DNA of 64,000 nucleotides from Sipunculus nudus (GCA_026874595.1 CM049310.1:4588001-4652000); one strand, 5' to 3'. Counted from the first letter of the stretch, positions 48,490 to 62,799 are shown. The notes: a model not told the origin generated them from the letters alone. Made by a program: numbers and translations.

Positions 48490-51411
48490 TTTGAGTCTAT
48501 AGAAGACATAAAAACTGTTTCTGTAACTGTAACTGATATCGGCATTTTCTAAAATGGTATTCTGCAAAATATCTTAATCATTTTATAATATTTTTCAATG
48601 TAAAATTAAATTTTTACATTTAATTCTCATGTTTTTTATTGCTTTTTAATTATCCATTTCATGGGAGGGGTAAACAAAAGCTACCTCTCTTTGACAAATT
48701 CAAAGCACCCCCATCCAACCCTATTAGAAATTCTCGACTGATAGAAAAACACACATAAATGGTGTATTGAGAAGTATTTACAGTATTTGCAAAAAAAAAG
48801 CTTTATTTTTTAAATAAGTTTGATTTTCGCCTAAAATACATTCATTTATTATATAAAGTTAATAAAAATATATCAGGGCACAGGTCTCCTTCATTTCAAT
48901 CTTACGACACGTCCCTCTTTTATATACACAAACCATTTTTCAGATGAGGGTTTATTTTCTTAATTCTTCTCTGAAAGATATAAAGTCCATAGGGATATGG
49001 AACAAACATACTATAATAAGCGATAAAATGTTTACCCAGTATTATTTTTAGTGACTATAAAGTGCGTCCAGTATCTAAAAGATACTGTTTTCAATGATTC
49101 ATCTCTCTGTTTGAACAAGGAATGTTACAACATATCTGTGGTCATTAATGTTGCACTTCAGGCTCAGGCGCACGAGGGCCGATTTTAATGCCCCCTAGCG
49201 TACAAGAGATGAACTGCCGTTAGGACATTTGGTTTGAGATAAACCTTTAAGCAGGTCACAATTACGTGGGAGCGAGAATGATCATTAACCAGTGTTATAT
49301 TAGAGACAAACAGGCCAAGTACACTGATCCCTACGAGTATCTTATCTCAAGGCTGGATGTCGTGAAACTGGTTTCGCATCATAACATCAGTTCAATGTTT
49401 TGTTTGAGATCACCACATGCCGTCTGCGTATTTTCTTTTATGCAGCCCGCTTGTTTTGGGTGAGTCAGTGCACAGTGTCCTCAGGCAAGGACTTTAAAGT
49501 ATACCCTCTAGTGCAACATGTTATTGGGTCAGGAACGATCCGCAGAAAAAAATAATCTTGGATGCTACATAGAGCATCTGAGGGTGGTATACTCGTTAAA
49601 AATGAGTGAATGTAGAGAAACAAAGCGTGTTAAACACCGTTATCGGCGCATGTATGGCTCTTGTCAAAAGAAACAATGAAAGTGGAAAGCATAATTATCT
49701 CAAAACTAAATATAATTACCCCCTGTTATATCTTATATTTGTCTTTGTTCATTCGAGATAAGAAATGAAATTCAAACGAAATTTGCTGACGTGGCGAGTC
49801 CCGTGTTTTTTTTCAGGAAGGTTACTGAAGTATTATCTGGTTTTTACTGCCAAAGATCATATCTATATACAGGTCATTATGACATAATGCTTTGCACGGA
49901 GAAATTATAGGAAATTTTTTTTTTCTGGTGGAGGTAATTGCCTCCATTTTTTTAAATCCTGGGAATTCCCTTAAGATTAAGGAATACATGATAGATAGGT
50001 AGCATTTTTCATTTTGTATCCCGGTGACTACCGCATCTGCGGACCCAGGGTGTGTGATCTTAACATTGTCGGGTTTTAAATGAGAACCCCCAAAGGCGCA
50101 TCCTTTTATTCATCAGTGAAACACGGCTTTGGGGCACAACCTTCCCATCAAGCCTACAGAGCGCTAATCCAGGGTGGGGCCGACTGTGAAAAATCGCACT
50201 GCTCCTCGGCTGGGATTCGGATCTCCCGATTTTTTAGTTATTTGCTCTGTCAACAAGTACAGCTTAACAAGGATAATGGTTACGAGTTGTCCTGTAAATG
50301 TCAGACCAAGAGCTGTGGTTCTTCATTCGCAAGCGACCGAAGTCCCACAAGTATCTTATATTCACTCTAAGTAAAATTGTGCATGCATGGTAAACGTAAT
50401 AAAGAATTATAACAGTGATAGTGAAAGTACAGTTGCAATTGTATTCCTGCTGAATTTGTCCTATGACGTTAATCACCAGACCATTCGCGTTTGGCGGAAT
50501 CTACCGGTTGGTCAACATAAATGGCACACCGGCGACCTAGATTCATAAACATTATAGCAAATATATGTTACGCCACCATTCTTATAAAGTAGTTAATAGG
50601 CACAAAAAAGGTTCATGACAATCAATATAGGCCCATCCATCCATGGTCTTTTTTCTTTAATTTCTTTTGACAGGGGTCTTTTCGCTTCTGCGGTTTTAAA
50701 ACTGTTTTCGTCCCATAACTGGGAGAATATAGGTCACAGTGACCTCATTTCATGTTTCCATGCAAGACCTGTCAGCGTATGAAGCTTGAACTCCCTGAGC
50801 CTAACGGTATGACCTCTGTATTATTAAAGGGGGACAATGTATTATTTATAAATTGAAAACGAACAAGGTGCATCCCCGTTTGTAGCTCAGATTATATATT
50901 AGTCAGCAGAGCTAAAATTTACAACGCGGCTTTGCAATGCTTAATTAAACGCCTTGTTCGTCTGCAGAATAAGCTCGCATATTCAGAACTGACATTCACT
51001 ATATATATAATCCGAGTGTAATGAATGAATAATTAAAACCAACATAACACATACAGCTACACCGTAAATGCCAACCGCGACATGCTTTATACATTAATGA
51101 TATCAAGACTGCATGTAAACCTTCATGGTAATATGAATCGGATTGTTAGCCTGGAGCGACAAGTCATTTCCGATGGATGCAGCTATATGCTCAGATATAT
51201 ATGCATTGCCGCCCCCCCCCCCCCCCCCCTTACGTAGTATCTGCCCATCCTTTCCTGTGAAATTGAAATAGACCTCACATTTATGTTTAATACTTAATTG
51301 AAATGCCAAACTTATTTTTTTATTTTCTTATTTTTTTTACTGTATACAGTAACAGAAAAAAAAATGAATTTCTACTCTATACAAGTAGACAATTTCATAT
51401 TTTTGTGCCTT
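48490..51411 (-). other. Putative intron/promoter sequence, no exon recognised
   Basis: Immediately upstream (minus strand) of the MAEAAGACQ candidate. Mostly AT-rich. A 96-codon plus-strand ATG frame at 50080-50370 lies in moderately GC-rich DNA without splice context or motif. A C18 run lies at 51212-51229. Confidence 0.4.
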
Positions 51412-53322
51412 TTTAGCTCAGCTGACTCTAAGTCATCTGAGCTATAGCGATCACTCTTTGTCCGTCGTTCGTCTTGCCGTCTGTCTGTCCGTTAACCAGG
51501 CACAAATCGTAACCGCTGGAACTAGAATCTTGTAACTTGAAATTCTGAGAGGTCCATGAAAAATCTCCTTGGAAACCAGAAATTAGGTCTCTGTTACCCA
51601 TATCCTTCCTGCTATGGGGCCCCAAAGTACCCCCCCCCCCCCCAGAATAGTAAAAAATTTCATACAAAAACTTCAATGTCTCATTAACTACATCACTGAT
51701 GGTCATGATTTTTGGCATACATATTGATCATGAGATGTTTCATCAGTTTTTGCAGACTGGTGGCGCCACCTGTATTTTTCGATTTTTTTACGATTTTTTT
51801 TTCTCTATTATTGAGACCTTTAAAAATGTGAACATCTGTTAACAGGGCACAAATCGTAAAGACTGGACCTAGAATCTTCATTCTTGACACAGTGAGAGAC
51901 CTATGAAAAGTCTCCATAGAAACCTGAAATAAGGTCTCTGTTACCCATATCCTTTGAGCTTTCGGGCTCCCAATTACCCCCCAGAATAATGGAAAATTTG
52001 ATAAAAAAAATGCAACATCTCAATAACTACAACACTGATGGTCATGATTTTTGGCACACATATTGATCAACTGGTGTTCCATCAGTTCCTGCAGACTGGT
52101 GGCGCAACCTGTATTTTTTCAAATTTTTACAATTTTTCTTTCTCTATTTTTGAGACATTTAAGGATGTAAATATCTGTCAACAGGGTACAAATCGTAACG
52201 ACTAGACCTAGAATCTTCATTCATGACACACAGGGAGACCCATGAAAAGTCTCCATGGAAACCTGAAATTAGGTCTCTGTTACCCATATCCTTTGAGATA
52301 TGGCACTCCAAAGTACAGCTCAATATAATGGAAAATTTGATACAAAAGCTTAAGTATCTGAACAACTAAAGCAGAGATCACCATAATTGTTGGCATGGAT
52401 ATTGATCATGGAGTGTTTCATCAGTTTTTGCAGACTGGTGGCATCACCTGTTTCTGTACGGGTTTTTTTTACGATTTTTTTTTCTCTATTTTTGAGACCT
52501 TTACAGATATGAACATCTGTTAACAGGGCACAAAGCATAACAACTGGACCTAGAATCTTTATTCTTGACACACAGGGAGACCCATGGAAAGTGTCATGGA
52601 AACCTGAAATTAGGTCTCTGTTACCCATATCCTTTTAACTGTATTGCTCCAAAATACCCCCCAGAATAATGAAAAAATTGATACAAAAACTGCAGTATCT
52701 CAATAACTACAACACTGATGGTCATGATTTTGGCATACATATTGATCATGAGATGTTCCATCAGTTCCTGCAGACTGGGTGCGCCACCTCTATTTTTTCA
52801 ATTTTTTACGAATTTTTTCTCTATTTGTAAGACCTTTAAAGATTTGGTTAATTGTCAACAGGGTACAAATTGTAACAACTGGACCTAGAATCTTCTTTCT
52901 TGTCATGCAAGGAGGCCCATGAAAAGTGTCTGTGGAAACTTGAAATTAGGTCTCTGTTACCCATATCCTTTAAGCTATAGGACTCCGAAGTATTCCTCAG
53001 AATAATGGAAAATTTGATAGAAAAGCTGATGTATCTGAACAACTTATGCAGAGATCACTATGATTCTTTCCATGGTTATTGACCAAAGTGTTTTTATTAG
53101 TTTCTGCATACTGGTGGAGCCATCTGTATTTTTTTAAAGTTTACGCATTTTTTTTCTATTTTTGAGATATATAAATACAGACACAATCTTGGCCTGTTAG
53201 TTAATCTGTTTTATGGTTCAGTTGAATGGGTATATGGGTATATATTACCATTCAGATGATAAAATTTCCTTTTGCGAATCTCTTCCCAGTCAGCTGAGCG
53301 TCATGACCCATGGGTCACTTGT
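51412..53322 (+). mobile_element. Repeat family B, copy B2 (1.9 kb)
   Basis: Same strand and organisation as B1. The head TTTAGCTCAGCTGACTCTAA with AGTCATCTGAGCT forms a hairpin with a 13-bp stem (one mismatch), then come TATAGCGATCAC and the TCCGTC-rich run. Core phrases GCAGACTGGTGGCGCCACCT or variants start at 51752, 52091, 52430, 52770 and 53106, a period of 336-340 bp. The tail carries TGACCCATGGGTCACTTGT. Unit-specific variants (for example GGGTGCGCCACCT in unit 4 and GGTGGAGCCATCT/GGCGGAGCCACCT in unit 5) occur in the same order as in B1, so the whole 1.9-kb element, not the array, was copied. Confidence 0.85.
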
Positions 53323-53725
53323 TATTAAAAGGTTCCTTTTTAACATACGGAACACCTCCGCACTGACTGCATGGCACTCGGTATATGCGGTTCTCTTTAT
53401 CAAACATTTATAAATTTGCATTTCAGTATGCGTAAAGCTGCGTATTCTTGGCGCGCTGTATATGGGATGTGTGGATTGCGGCAATAGAACGCGGTATGCA
53501 GAATGCGGTATAAAACCGCGTGGGGCATTTAACTGACGGGAGTAAATTCTGTGGCATGGGACTAGTGATGTCAAAACTGAGTAGCAATAAAGATCTGGGT
53601 GTTTTTTTTTAATTCACTAACTAGCGGTAATTATATTTATCATTTACAAGGTCAATGCATGCAGCCTAAGATTTCATCAGATATTCGATCTTCACGACAA
53701 ACTTAATGTATAGTATGAATACTTC

Positions 53726-53728
<3 letters not shown>

Positions 53729-53800
<72 letters not shown>
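53729..53800. repeat. (TA)n microsatellite
   Basis: About 36 TA repeats. Confidence 0.97.
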
Positions 53801-53801
<1 letters not shown>

Positions 53802-54593
53802 TAAGTCTTGAGTAATATTGGAGTTGGCAGGAGAGAGCAAAGCCATGCAGAGGCGAGCCATGACTGTGTATTGGACAAAATAAACATGGACTCGAGGCCG
53901 ATGACTCAATTTATTAGACTCAGTCCATCTCGAGTTCAGTATATAGGAAAAATGTTTCCAAGGGTCTGACGTCAATACTGTAAACATACCAGCTAGGAAG
54001 ACTTGTGCAAACCATTGACAGAATATCACAAAAACAAATTGATACAAGTAAATGGATGGTTGTCATTTTTTTGCTCTCTTCGAGTTTCCACTTGAGCGTC
54101 CAAATATGATGAACCTCTACAGCTATTCGAAGAAGCTATGGACCTGGCCTCGAACATGCAGGACCCGGCTTATAGACGTGACTAGTCTGGACTTGGACTG
54201 GGACTCGGGTATTTCGAATCGACCATGCACAACAGCGTTGCATTTAGATATCCCGTTGGTAAGAGTATGTTTGATTATAAGGAAGCCCTGAACTGCAGAA
54301 CCTTATCAGAATGTGACATATATTGTACGCGAAAACATGCGTTAAGATGACCCACCTTTATCACTTATTCGTCTAATTTAATTAGCGGTCAACTTCAATA
54401 ATAAATGTATATTATAATTTTAAGTTCCGCTTGAGTATATATATATATATACACACACACAACATCAAGATGTTGTCAAAAACCTCCTCAGCAACTTTGC
54501 TTAACCTCAATACATAAATATTATGATTGACACGTTTAAAAAAAACACCCATGATGCCGTCCTTGACCTGAAAATTTGGGTCTACATGCAGCG

Positions 54594-54703
<110 letters not shown>

Positions 54704-55325
54704 CCTCAGTTTTCACACCTTGATGAAAGTGTGGTACACAATGCAATAGTCTAATTAAATAATTAAGCCCATTCATGAGCCAGAGGATAGCATGTGGGAA
54801 ATTTTCTACGAATTCTCCCCGAGCTCAAACCCTAGGGTTATTAGGTGTATGTTCATATACCTTATTTTTTTTTGGTATTTTTTTATCAGGGTTACCCTTT
54901 GAACGTGACTGTAATATACAGTTAGCGTGTCGTTGTTACAATACACGAGTATCAACTTAACATGCCGTGCTGCTAAGATTACGGTACCGTTTGTTACCTT
55001 CTATTTTAATAAATAAGAAGGTGGCATAATTCGGTTGGTCTCACCTTAACACAGGCCAAGCTCTGTTTTTTTCCCTTTCTCTAAATCTTTTGTGAAGGAA
55101 AGTCTGTGGAAAAGGGGCGGCCTGGCCACACGATATAAAAGCCGTATTCGCGTCTGGCAGCCATAAATTTGCACAGTTTATGGGAACCTGCGACACTGTG
55201 AGCTATTGAACCGACAAGGTCCGTACAAGTCAGACCCTGCCGTATCACCTGCGTGTGGTTGTAAAATAAGGTGCACGAAAATGCTGGTGTGAACAAGATG
55301 TACATAAAAATATACCCAGTCGGTA

Positions 55326-55327
<2 letters not shown>

Positions 55328-55365
<38 letters not shown>

Positions 55366-55396
55366 TATATACCTATATACGACAGGTCGACAGCTT

Positions 55397-55428
<32 letters not shown>
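55328..55428. repeat. (TA)n and (AC)n microsatellites
   Basis: TA tract at 55328-55361 and AC tract at about 55400-55428, separated by about 40 bp. Confidence 0.95.
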
Positions 55429-55433
<5 letters not shown>

Positions 55434-57213
55434 TTAAAATTTTTTTTGAATTTATGTAATGTTTATACTGTAATAAAGTACTTTTATTACTCATTATTTT
55501 ACTTCACTATTTTTTTCTTGACTTACTTCCTGACCTTTTGTTTTTCATGCCTTACTCGGTCACAGATATAGCTAAATATATTCCTCAGTATGATTTAAGA
55601 TGTCGGATTACATTCTCTGTCCTAGTGACCGTAATCGATGATGGTATTATCATATCGATTGAGCTTTAACTGTTTAATGGAAATTCTATCGAATCATCAG
55701 TTTGAAACAGAAAATTCACATCCATCCCAATTATATCAACAGGTTTGATTGTGTACAGGTCTACCTTAAATGTGTGAACAGCTTTCCTACGATGACGTGT
55801 ATACAATGCAGTTCCCGATTGATGGCAAGATAGAATCTCATTCGAACTTCGACTTACAGATAAGTCTGATATAAGTCTTGTTCAATTAAATTATGGTTGG
55901 ATATCAGAGAATATTGAACATATATCCATTCCGTAAAAGTGGATTTGCGTTCTGGTGCATGTAGGCCGTACGTGGACACGAGGACGTATGACACACCAGA
56001 CATGCTATAGGTCGCAGGCAACGATAGCATTTCTATAATTTATTAACAATATGCGAGGCGAAATTACTCTGTCGGAATGCAGCATAATCGTAAAACTATA
56101 AATCTGCGTCCTAAGGAATGCAAGCCTCCGCCATGTGAGAGTCCCTATTGTGAGATGCTCTCAAAACCATCTTTGCATTCACTTATTCGGCCTATATTCC
56201 CAGGTTCATTCGTGCATAAGTTACCTTACATTTGTGAATATTCCTTGATGACGTTCCTGAATCCGTATCATGTGCCGGATTCCAAAAATCTAATCGGTTC
56301 TTAATAGGCCCATTCCGGAAACGCCCTGAAAATGCCATGCGATTCTGTTCATTATTGCGTGAGTTATGTTGTGAACAAAACACAAACAAATGCACACGCA
56401 TGCACGCACACACACACACACACCCTCATACACGTGCAACCCGTACACAGTCTGTCTTATGTTATAATGACCTATTATATACCCGCCTGATTTAGCCGGT
56501 CATGTGCCGTACCATGCACCTCAGTAAAGTCATATTGAACGTAATGATGTGATCTTCGACCTCAACCTTTCACAAATTATGAGTATAATGTTACTCAAAT
56601 ATTTCCTTTCATTTTTGTTATAGGATCATAACTCACTTTAATAAAAGGAAACGCGCAGTAAACGTACAGAGAAGTCCGTATGTGAGTATGAATAATTCAG
56701 AAATCACAGTAATTAGCTTGAATAAATGGAAGCAGTCACACGATAGACGTGAAACACCTCTGTAATTTACGCTGACAACTTACTCCAGAACCATGGGAGG
56801 TATAAGAAACAACGTGCATATAATGGGTTTTTATTATAATATAAATTATCATTTTTTATGCGCATCTGGAAGGGGAGTTTGTGTTATAGTTTCCACATTC
56901 CACGCTCCACGCATAATTAGCGGACCGGAATGACTGTTTGATTTATTTTGTTTTATGATACACTGAGCTGTTATCGTATTTCAAAATACATTTTGAATGT
57001 GTTATCTGTTCTCAACAGGTAATAATGTAACTGTTTTATAAAGGCAAACGATCTCCATTCCTTTAGAGCTAGGTGTGTCTTGGAATAGCATGTACTCTAT
57101 GGCTTGTCGCCTCCAGACGTAGATATACCGGTGTGCGAATTTCTCTTCAAGGATAATGGTGGTGTTCATGGGGAAAATTAATGTGATTAAACTTTTGTGA
57201 TTATATTTATACC

Positions 57214-57218
<5 letters not shown>

Positions 57219-57291
<73 letters not shown>
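57219..57291. repeat. (TA)n microsatellite
   Basis: TA repeats with one AAAA interruption near 57245. Confidence 0.96.
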
Positions 57292-57293
<2 letters not shown>

Positions 57294-58100
57294 CTTACTT
57301 TTACAGTCTCACTTATACTTGAGTTTGCATAAATAAGCTGTCTCTGGATGTTTTATAGACTGGTGCCCTTTTCAACACTGTCCCGCCCGAGCCGCAGTCA
57401 TTAAATGATCCAGTGGATGGGTAAGGGCAAACATTAGGATGATGACATGCAATGAGAAAGAGTATCCCTTTTTATTGGAGTATCTTGGAGAAATTGTATC
57501 CATCCTGTAATGTCCAGTATCCTAAATATACGCGGGTTTACAACATGGCCGCATAGAATACACCATCCTAAATCTTTGCATTTGCTACAGTTATAATGAC
57601 GAAACTGATGTGAAAATGTGCATTTAAATGGGATCAATAATCGATTTAAATATGGGGGGGGGGGCAGATTAAAGGTACATCGACATTTGCAATAATATGT
57701 GTATTCCCTCATAATATTTGTTCCTTATGGCCGAATGCAAAAGTTTCCATACACACACTCTAGCTATCTCCATTTGACCTGTTTTATATCATGTTTACTT
57801 ATGCATGAAATTAAACAATGCACGTGTCTCTTAACCTTATTAAGACTGCGAGACCAGAGGTCCGATCCTCCAACGCCAAAAACAAACATGAAAGAAGGAC
57901 CACGAAAGGAGAAACACAGAAGAACAACGGTTGAGAGCTTGTAAAATCTTGATTTGTGCGGTACAGCTACCAGGTGGCGTGCAAGCTGTTTATGTTTTGC
58001 TCCCGTGAGTCGGTGCAAGTTTATTTCCTATTATGTACAAGTTAAGCAAACGGTTTTAGAATATTGGCAGATCCCATATTATTTTAGGGAGAAAACATAC

Positions 58101-58115
58101 CTGGTGTATGGACAT
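58101..58115 (-). CDS. Weak candidate first coding exon (MSIHQ)
   Basis: The minus strand reads GGGGCATGT (G at -3), five codons MSIHQ, then CAG and donor GTATGTTTTC in phase 0. It is the same length as the MSINK candidate at 36434-36448 and shares its first three residues, which could reflect an old duplication or chance. Nothing else nearby looks promoter-like, so confidence is low. Confidence 0.3.
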
Positions 58116-59033
58116 GCCCCTTTAAAAGGGGATTTGTTTCATTTTATTGATGTTCCATGTATTTTTCTGTGAGAGTTAATTTTGAATACTTTTGTCTTTC
58201 TTTCTGTCACAGGGTACGCTAAAAAGCTGGCCTGCGGCGTCTCCGGTTGCCTACGTCCACCTGAATCGAAAAGGAGTTGCACTTCTCGTTACATCATACC
58301 AAGTATCAATAAACTGACACACTGCTGCCGCTCTGTTACATGCAATAACACTTTCTGATCCAAAACGGTTGAGAAATTTCTGCATTGACTGTTAGTTCTA
58401 CTGTACCTGGATATTAGACAGGCAATTGTGCATGACTTATCACGACACCACTTCAAACATGGGTTACACTGAGTCACAAACGGAGCACTCCCAAGAACGG
58501 TATCGGAACAGCAGTAAGACACACAAATAGACACGGGACACACCCAGTCGTTTGAACTTTACTAGGTTCAGTTACAGACATAGCAGACACAAAATCTGTT
58601 TTGGCATGGGCTGTGCTAGATGAAGCTGCCGACTGCAGTTTTTCGCAGAACCGAATCTGGCATTGTACGGCACGAATCATACCAGTAAACAATCTATAAT
58701 CACATCAACAAAGCTCTCTGGATTGTTAATAATAACTGTCTATATTTCACTAGAAATAAACGATTGGAATTCCTCCGCTAATATATTAATTAAATGCTCA
58801 AGATTTGTATGACTTCCTATTCAACGCCAGTGCTGTAGTCCTTCCTACAAATGCTATTGGTATTGATCAAATCCACCAGTGGTGAACACTCCCTTGATAG
58901 CTTGAGGTTGGACCACCACACCGGTCTGCTACAAGTGATTGAAGTGAGGAATGCGAAAGAGTGTTTTTGGGACAAAGGGATTGTACCAGCTTCACGTAAG
59001 TATGAGAAGAAATCTGTGAAATCAAGCTTAAAT

Positions 59034-59129
<96 letters not shown>

Positions 59130-60227
59130 CATCCTAAATAGGTTCCAGTGCTTGCAGTATAGTGCTCGATACAGCTAAGGAAGAGCAGGTTATCTGATGA
59201 TACCGGCAACGGCATGAAACTCTTAGTAATAACACGATGCTCCAGCGTGCTTAACGTTTAGTTATATATATATATATACATGTATTTGGTAAAACTCTCA
59301 CTTGAGGATTAAGGAAGATTTGGTAGCAGTGAAGTAAAAATCAGTGGGACAACATTTACCATGTCACCAACAGCTTTGCTCAGTTTATTATCAAACGCAA
59401 AGGACCTGACTCCATTCATTCTTATTTATTTGATGTTTAGAATCAGGTATTTAATATTATAATCCCAGAGGAGGTCTGCTGTTTGTAAAGCCCACATCAC
59501 CAATACGCCTAGCTTTCACTCATGACACATCAGAGATTTCATGCAGTATAAGCAGCATCAACACCCTCCTGGTATGTGAGCAAATACTTGTCATCGAAAG
59601 CCTGAACAAATTCTGTTTCTTTTCTGCCCAGACAAAGGATTCATAAAGTGAATGCTACCGGAATGCATTGTTTTGGTGCATGGATAGAAAAATTTTATAC
59701 AGCTGCCGATCACACTCTACATCCTGCGATAGTTTTCTTTCAACCTACATTTCCCGGTTCACAAAGGATCTGTGACAAGTCTTATTGGCTAAACTCCTTA
59801 TGCGGTGCTATGGGTAACCACAGATTAACAATATACTGTTGATTGGTTGAAGAATGCTTGAAATCACCGAGCTACTGCTGAATATTAGTGACGCTATGGC
59901 GTCAGTTGCCCTGGTTCAATCTGAAGATTCCACCTGGCTAATGAGTACCGAATTCATCCCCCAGATGCCAGCATCACTGACCGTCTGTCTAAAGCGGGAT
60001 ATAGGATAGGCTATAAAATCTCAGTTCTTTCGCAACCTAAACATATCTCTATACATTTTAGTTGAAACGCATATGTAATTGTTTTATATTTCTTATTTAC
60101 AAAACAATATCTATAGACGTAAAGAAAAAGACAAGTGGGCACATGAATAGACATGGATAGCTATAATTATAACCTTAGTCCAATATCGCATGTTAAAAAC
60201 ATGGTATTAAAGTAAAGACAAACATAC
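58116..60227 (-). other. Putative intron sequence, no exon recognised
   Basis: A 92-codon plus-strand frame from 58851 runs into the CT/TA microsatellite. A donor-like CACGTAAGTATG at about 58994 lies within it, but no acceptor was found. Confidence 0.4.
59039..59128. repeat. Compound (CT)n(TA)n microsatellite
   Basis: About 15 CT repeats followed by about 29 TA repeats. Confidence 0.97.
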
Positions 60228-60266
60228 CTTATATTTGTCTGAGCGGCCGACTGGCAATTTTTCCAT
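60228..60266 (-). CDS. Candidate first coding exon (MEKLPVGRSDKYK)
   Basis: The minus strand has GTTACCATGG, an optimal start context (A at -3, G at +4), 13 codons reading MEKLPVGRSDKYK, then AAG and donor GTATGTTTG in phase 0. The peptide is basic, like candidate 1a. An open stretch in another frame lies directly upstream (60280-60474) but lacks an ATG start and is more likely 5'UTR. If spliced to exon 2 the intron would be about 55.7 kb. Confidence 0.58.
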
Positions 60267-61447
60267 GGTAACTTTTTTATTAACGCTTTCCACTCGCCCC
60301 TATTTTAAAAATGTTGCATGACTCAGGGAAATAAAGCTGGACCTTATATCCCTCTATTGAAATGATACTTTGTGTGATAACCAGGTCCTCAGTGAATCCG
60401 TACTGAAACCATGACCGTGTACAGACAACGCGGTAATAAGTGTCTTCTTCAGTATGGCATGCAATCGTTGCCAAACAGAAATTACCGTGTCATCGCCACG
60501 CTACATGAATATTTATATTTATTGGCTTTATGAATATTCATGTTCATTGCATGCATCAAATGTTGCATGCATGGGTTATTAATTTGGCATGCGACTACAG
60601 TGCCTGCAATTGTGACTCCATCCAGCCGCGTCCATATATATGTCATCATATGAATTAAAGACAAGTATACATTGTCCCGCGAAAATGTATAGAGTGGTCG
60701 TCTGGTGAGAAGAAGTGATTGAAATAAATAAGAAGATACATTTATTACAGAGTTTGATAATGGAGACCCAGTCATAAAATTTGTAAGTGGATGTCGGTCA
60801 GACTGATCTGATTATCTGTGTCTGCGTGTATACTCTGTTTTATACCATATTTATCTAGGTGGATTTGAATGTGCATATGTCGCGTTGGAAACATTTGGTT
60901 GTTTAATTCAAATGCAAATGTAGCTATATCTGCAGATATAGCAGTAGCTCTATCTGCCATCTCAGAACAAAACTTACAAAATCAGACTAAAAACCATGTG
61001 CCTGTTTATAATATTCATTAATAATTGTTTCAGAATCTATTTGACTAAATTCTTCATTACAATATATACAAACATATCTTAATATCATGGGGCAAAATAG
61101 ACTCAAGTGCAATAGAACTGTTGATGTCTAAATAACATTTGTTGTATTTTATGAGTAACTGCAATTGCATTTTCATTTTTTTTCAATCATTCGCATTTAA
61201 AGCCACTTTTTTCATGCGAACTAACTCCCGATTAAATATCAATTCTGCTTACTTTCTATATGCATTTCCCCTCCGTATGAACCTTACCATGACCAATATT
61301 ATGACATTTTATGTAACCATAGCATTAAATCATCGTTGTCGAAGTCGTACACTTAATTTAGTTTCTGACGTGTAAAGGTTGTAAATTGTTTTAACTGTAC
61401 AAGATAATGTGGATTCAGAAGATGTTATGGATTCAAATTGTGTTGTA
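60267..61447 (-). other. Possible promoter/5'UTR of the MEKLPVGRSDKYK exon, then unique DNA
   Basis: No TATA or CCAAT arrangement is clear. AT-rich from 60.9 kb onwards. Confidence 0.35.
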
Positions 61448-62503
61448 CAGTCAAGCCCGATTATTGTCATGTCGGTGGTGCATGCATAAATTATGATAAT
61501 AACCGGGATGTGACACTACGCGGGCATCGATGTCCCTATTGAAGAAGAGTTGTCTCAAATGATATTACATAAATTGTCAAAAAAAAAGAAAACAAACGTT
61601 TATGAATATATATATATTTTTTTGCACAACGGCATATCAAATTACCTTTGTGCGCTCCTGACGAGTTATTTCCTGTAAGTTTTTTTGCCGCATGCCGCAA
61701 TAACTGACAAAAATCCGATTGCCAACAGAAAGAGACGTAGCGTCTGGGTCATGAGGTGTGTCAAGAAATATGCGGCACAGTTATAACGTTATGCGTAGGC
61801 AAACTATTTTACTAGATAATTCTTTCCCGACTATTGCACCTTATTTTCCGTATATCTCATTAATGACTCAAACTTCGAGGATCGTCTTTATGATAGGACT
61901 GTTCGGGGAGCGGGCATCGTCATGCCTTTGTCAACATGCTGAAGTTTCGCCGCGATTGAGGTTTTGGACCAGATATCTCCTCCAGTGCTCGCAAAACCTC
62001 CAGCTTTTCATGGAACCTTAAAGGGATTTCCAGTTCGTGCTTCATATCATCTCGGCGAAACGTCACCGAGGTGTAAACAATGGTTTTGTATGACATGTGA
62101 TCGCAAACATCGCCTCTGTTAACTTACGAAGAAATACAATGATCTTGATTACCGTGGTATCTTAAGACGTTAGTTAGCTAAGTGACGAGGATTGACCCGC
62201 ATGCATCACTACACTTGCCTGCCGCACACAGGATGGAGATGTGATCGTTTGATACGCCTGGCCGATTACAGGCTCTTGGCCTCGTTGATCGCCGAGTTGG
62301 CGTTTGATGTGATCTTAACTGCGAACTGGTATCACTGCAAAGGGTTCCAAGCATGACAATAAACGGGATCATGACAATATTCCATGATATTAAACGGTCA
62401 GATTTACCATTCTTTATATAGGAAATGGTTTGGGATTTCAGATTTATGTGACAATTAAACGGGATATTCTGTTAACCGATATGACACAAAGTGGGTTTGA
62501 CTG
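61448..62503. mobile_element. TA-flanked pogo/Tc1-like element, 1.06 kb, non-autonomous
   Basis: The left end is CAGTCAAGCCCGATTATTGT and the right end, reverse-complemented, is CAGTCAAACCCACTTTGTGT. Both continue into GTCATGTCGGT/GTCATATCGGT. Each end abuts TA (61446-61447 and 62504-62505). CAGT ends with a TA target duplication fit pogo/Tigger-like members of the Tc1/mariner group. No transposase ORF is present. Confidence 0.6.
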
Positions 62504-62799
62504 TATTCAAAAGCCCTTCGTGCATGGTTGTAATTATGTATAATCTCAAGGATTACACAAAGTGACAGAACCATACAAAAGCAGAATGAAAAATACATTT
62601 ATATTAAATACCAATTTGGCAGCCTTCATGAATTAACGCTTTAAATATTTTCCGATGGGTGTATTATATGACAATAAAACACGCATGACTTTTCTATAGT
62701 TTATTGAGCCTTTGAAATCATTTATAAGAGTTACCCTCGGAATTAAAACCAGGCGGATAATTTAGAATTCAACATAATAATTCGTCGTGTGAAGGAAGA

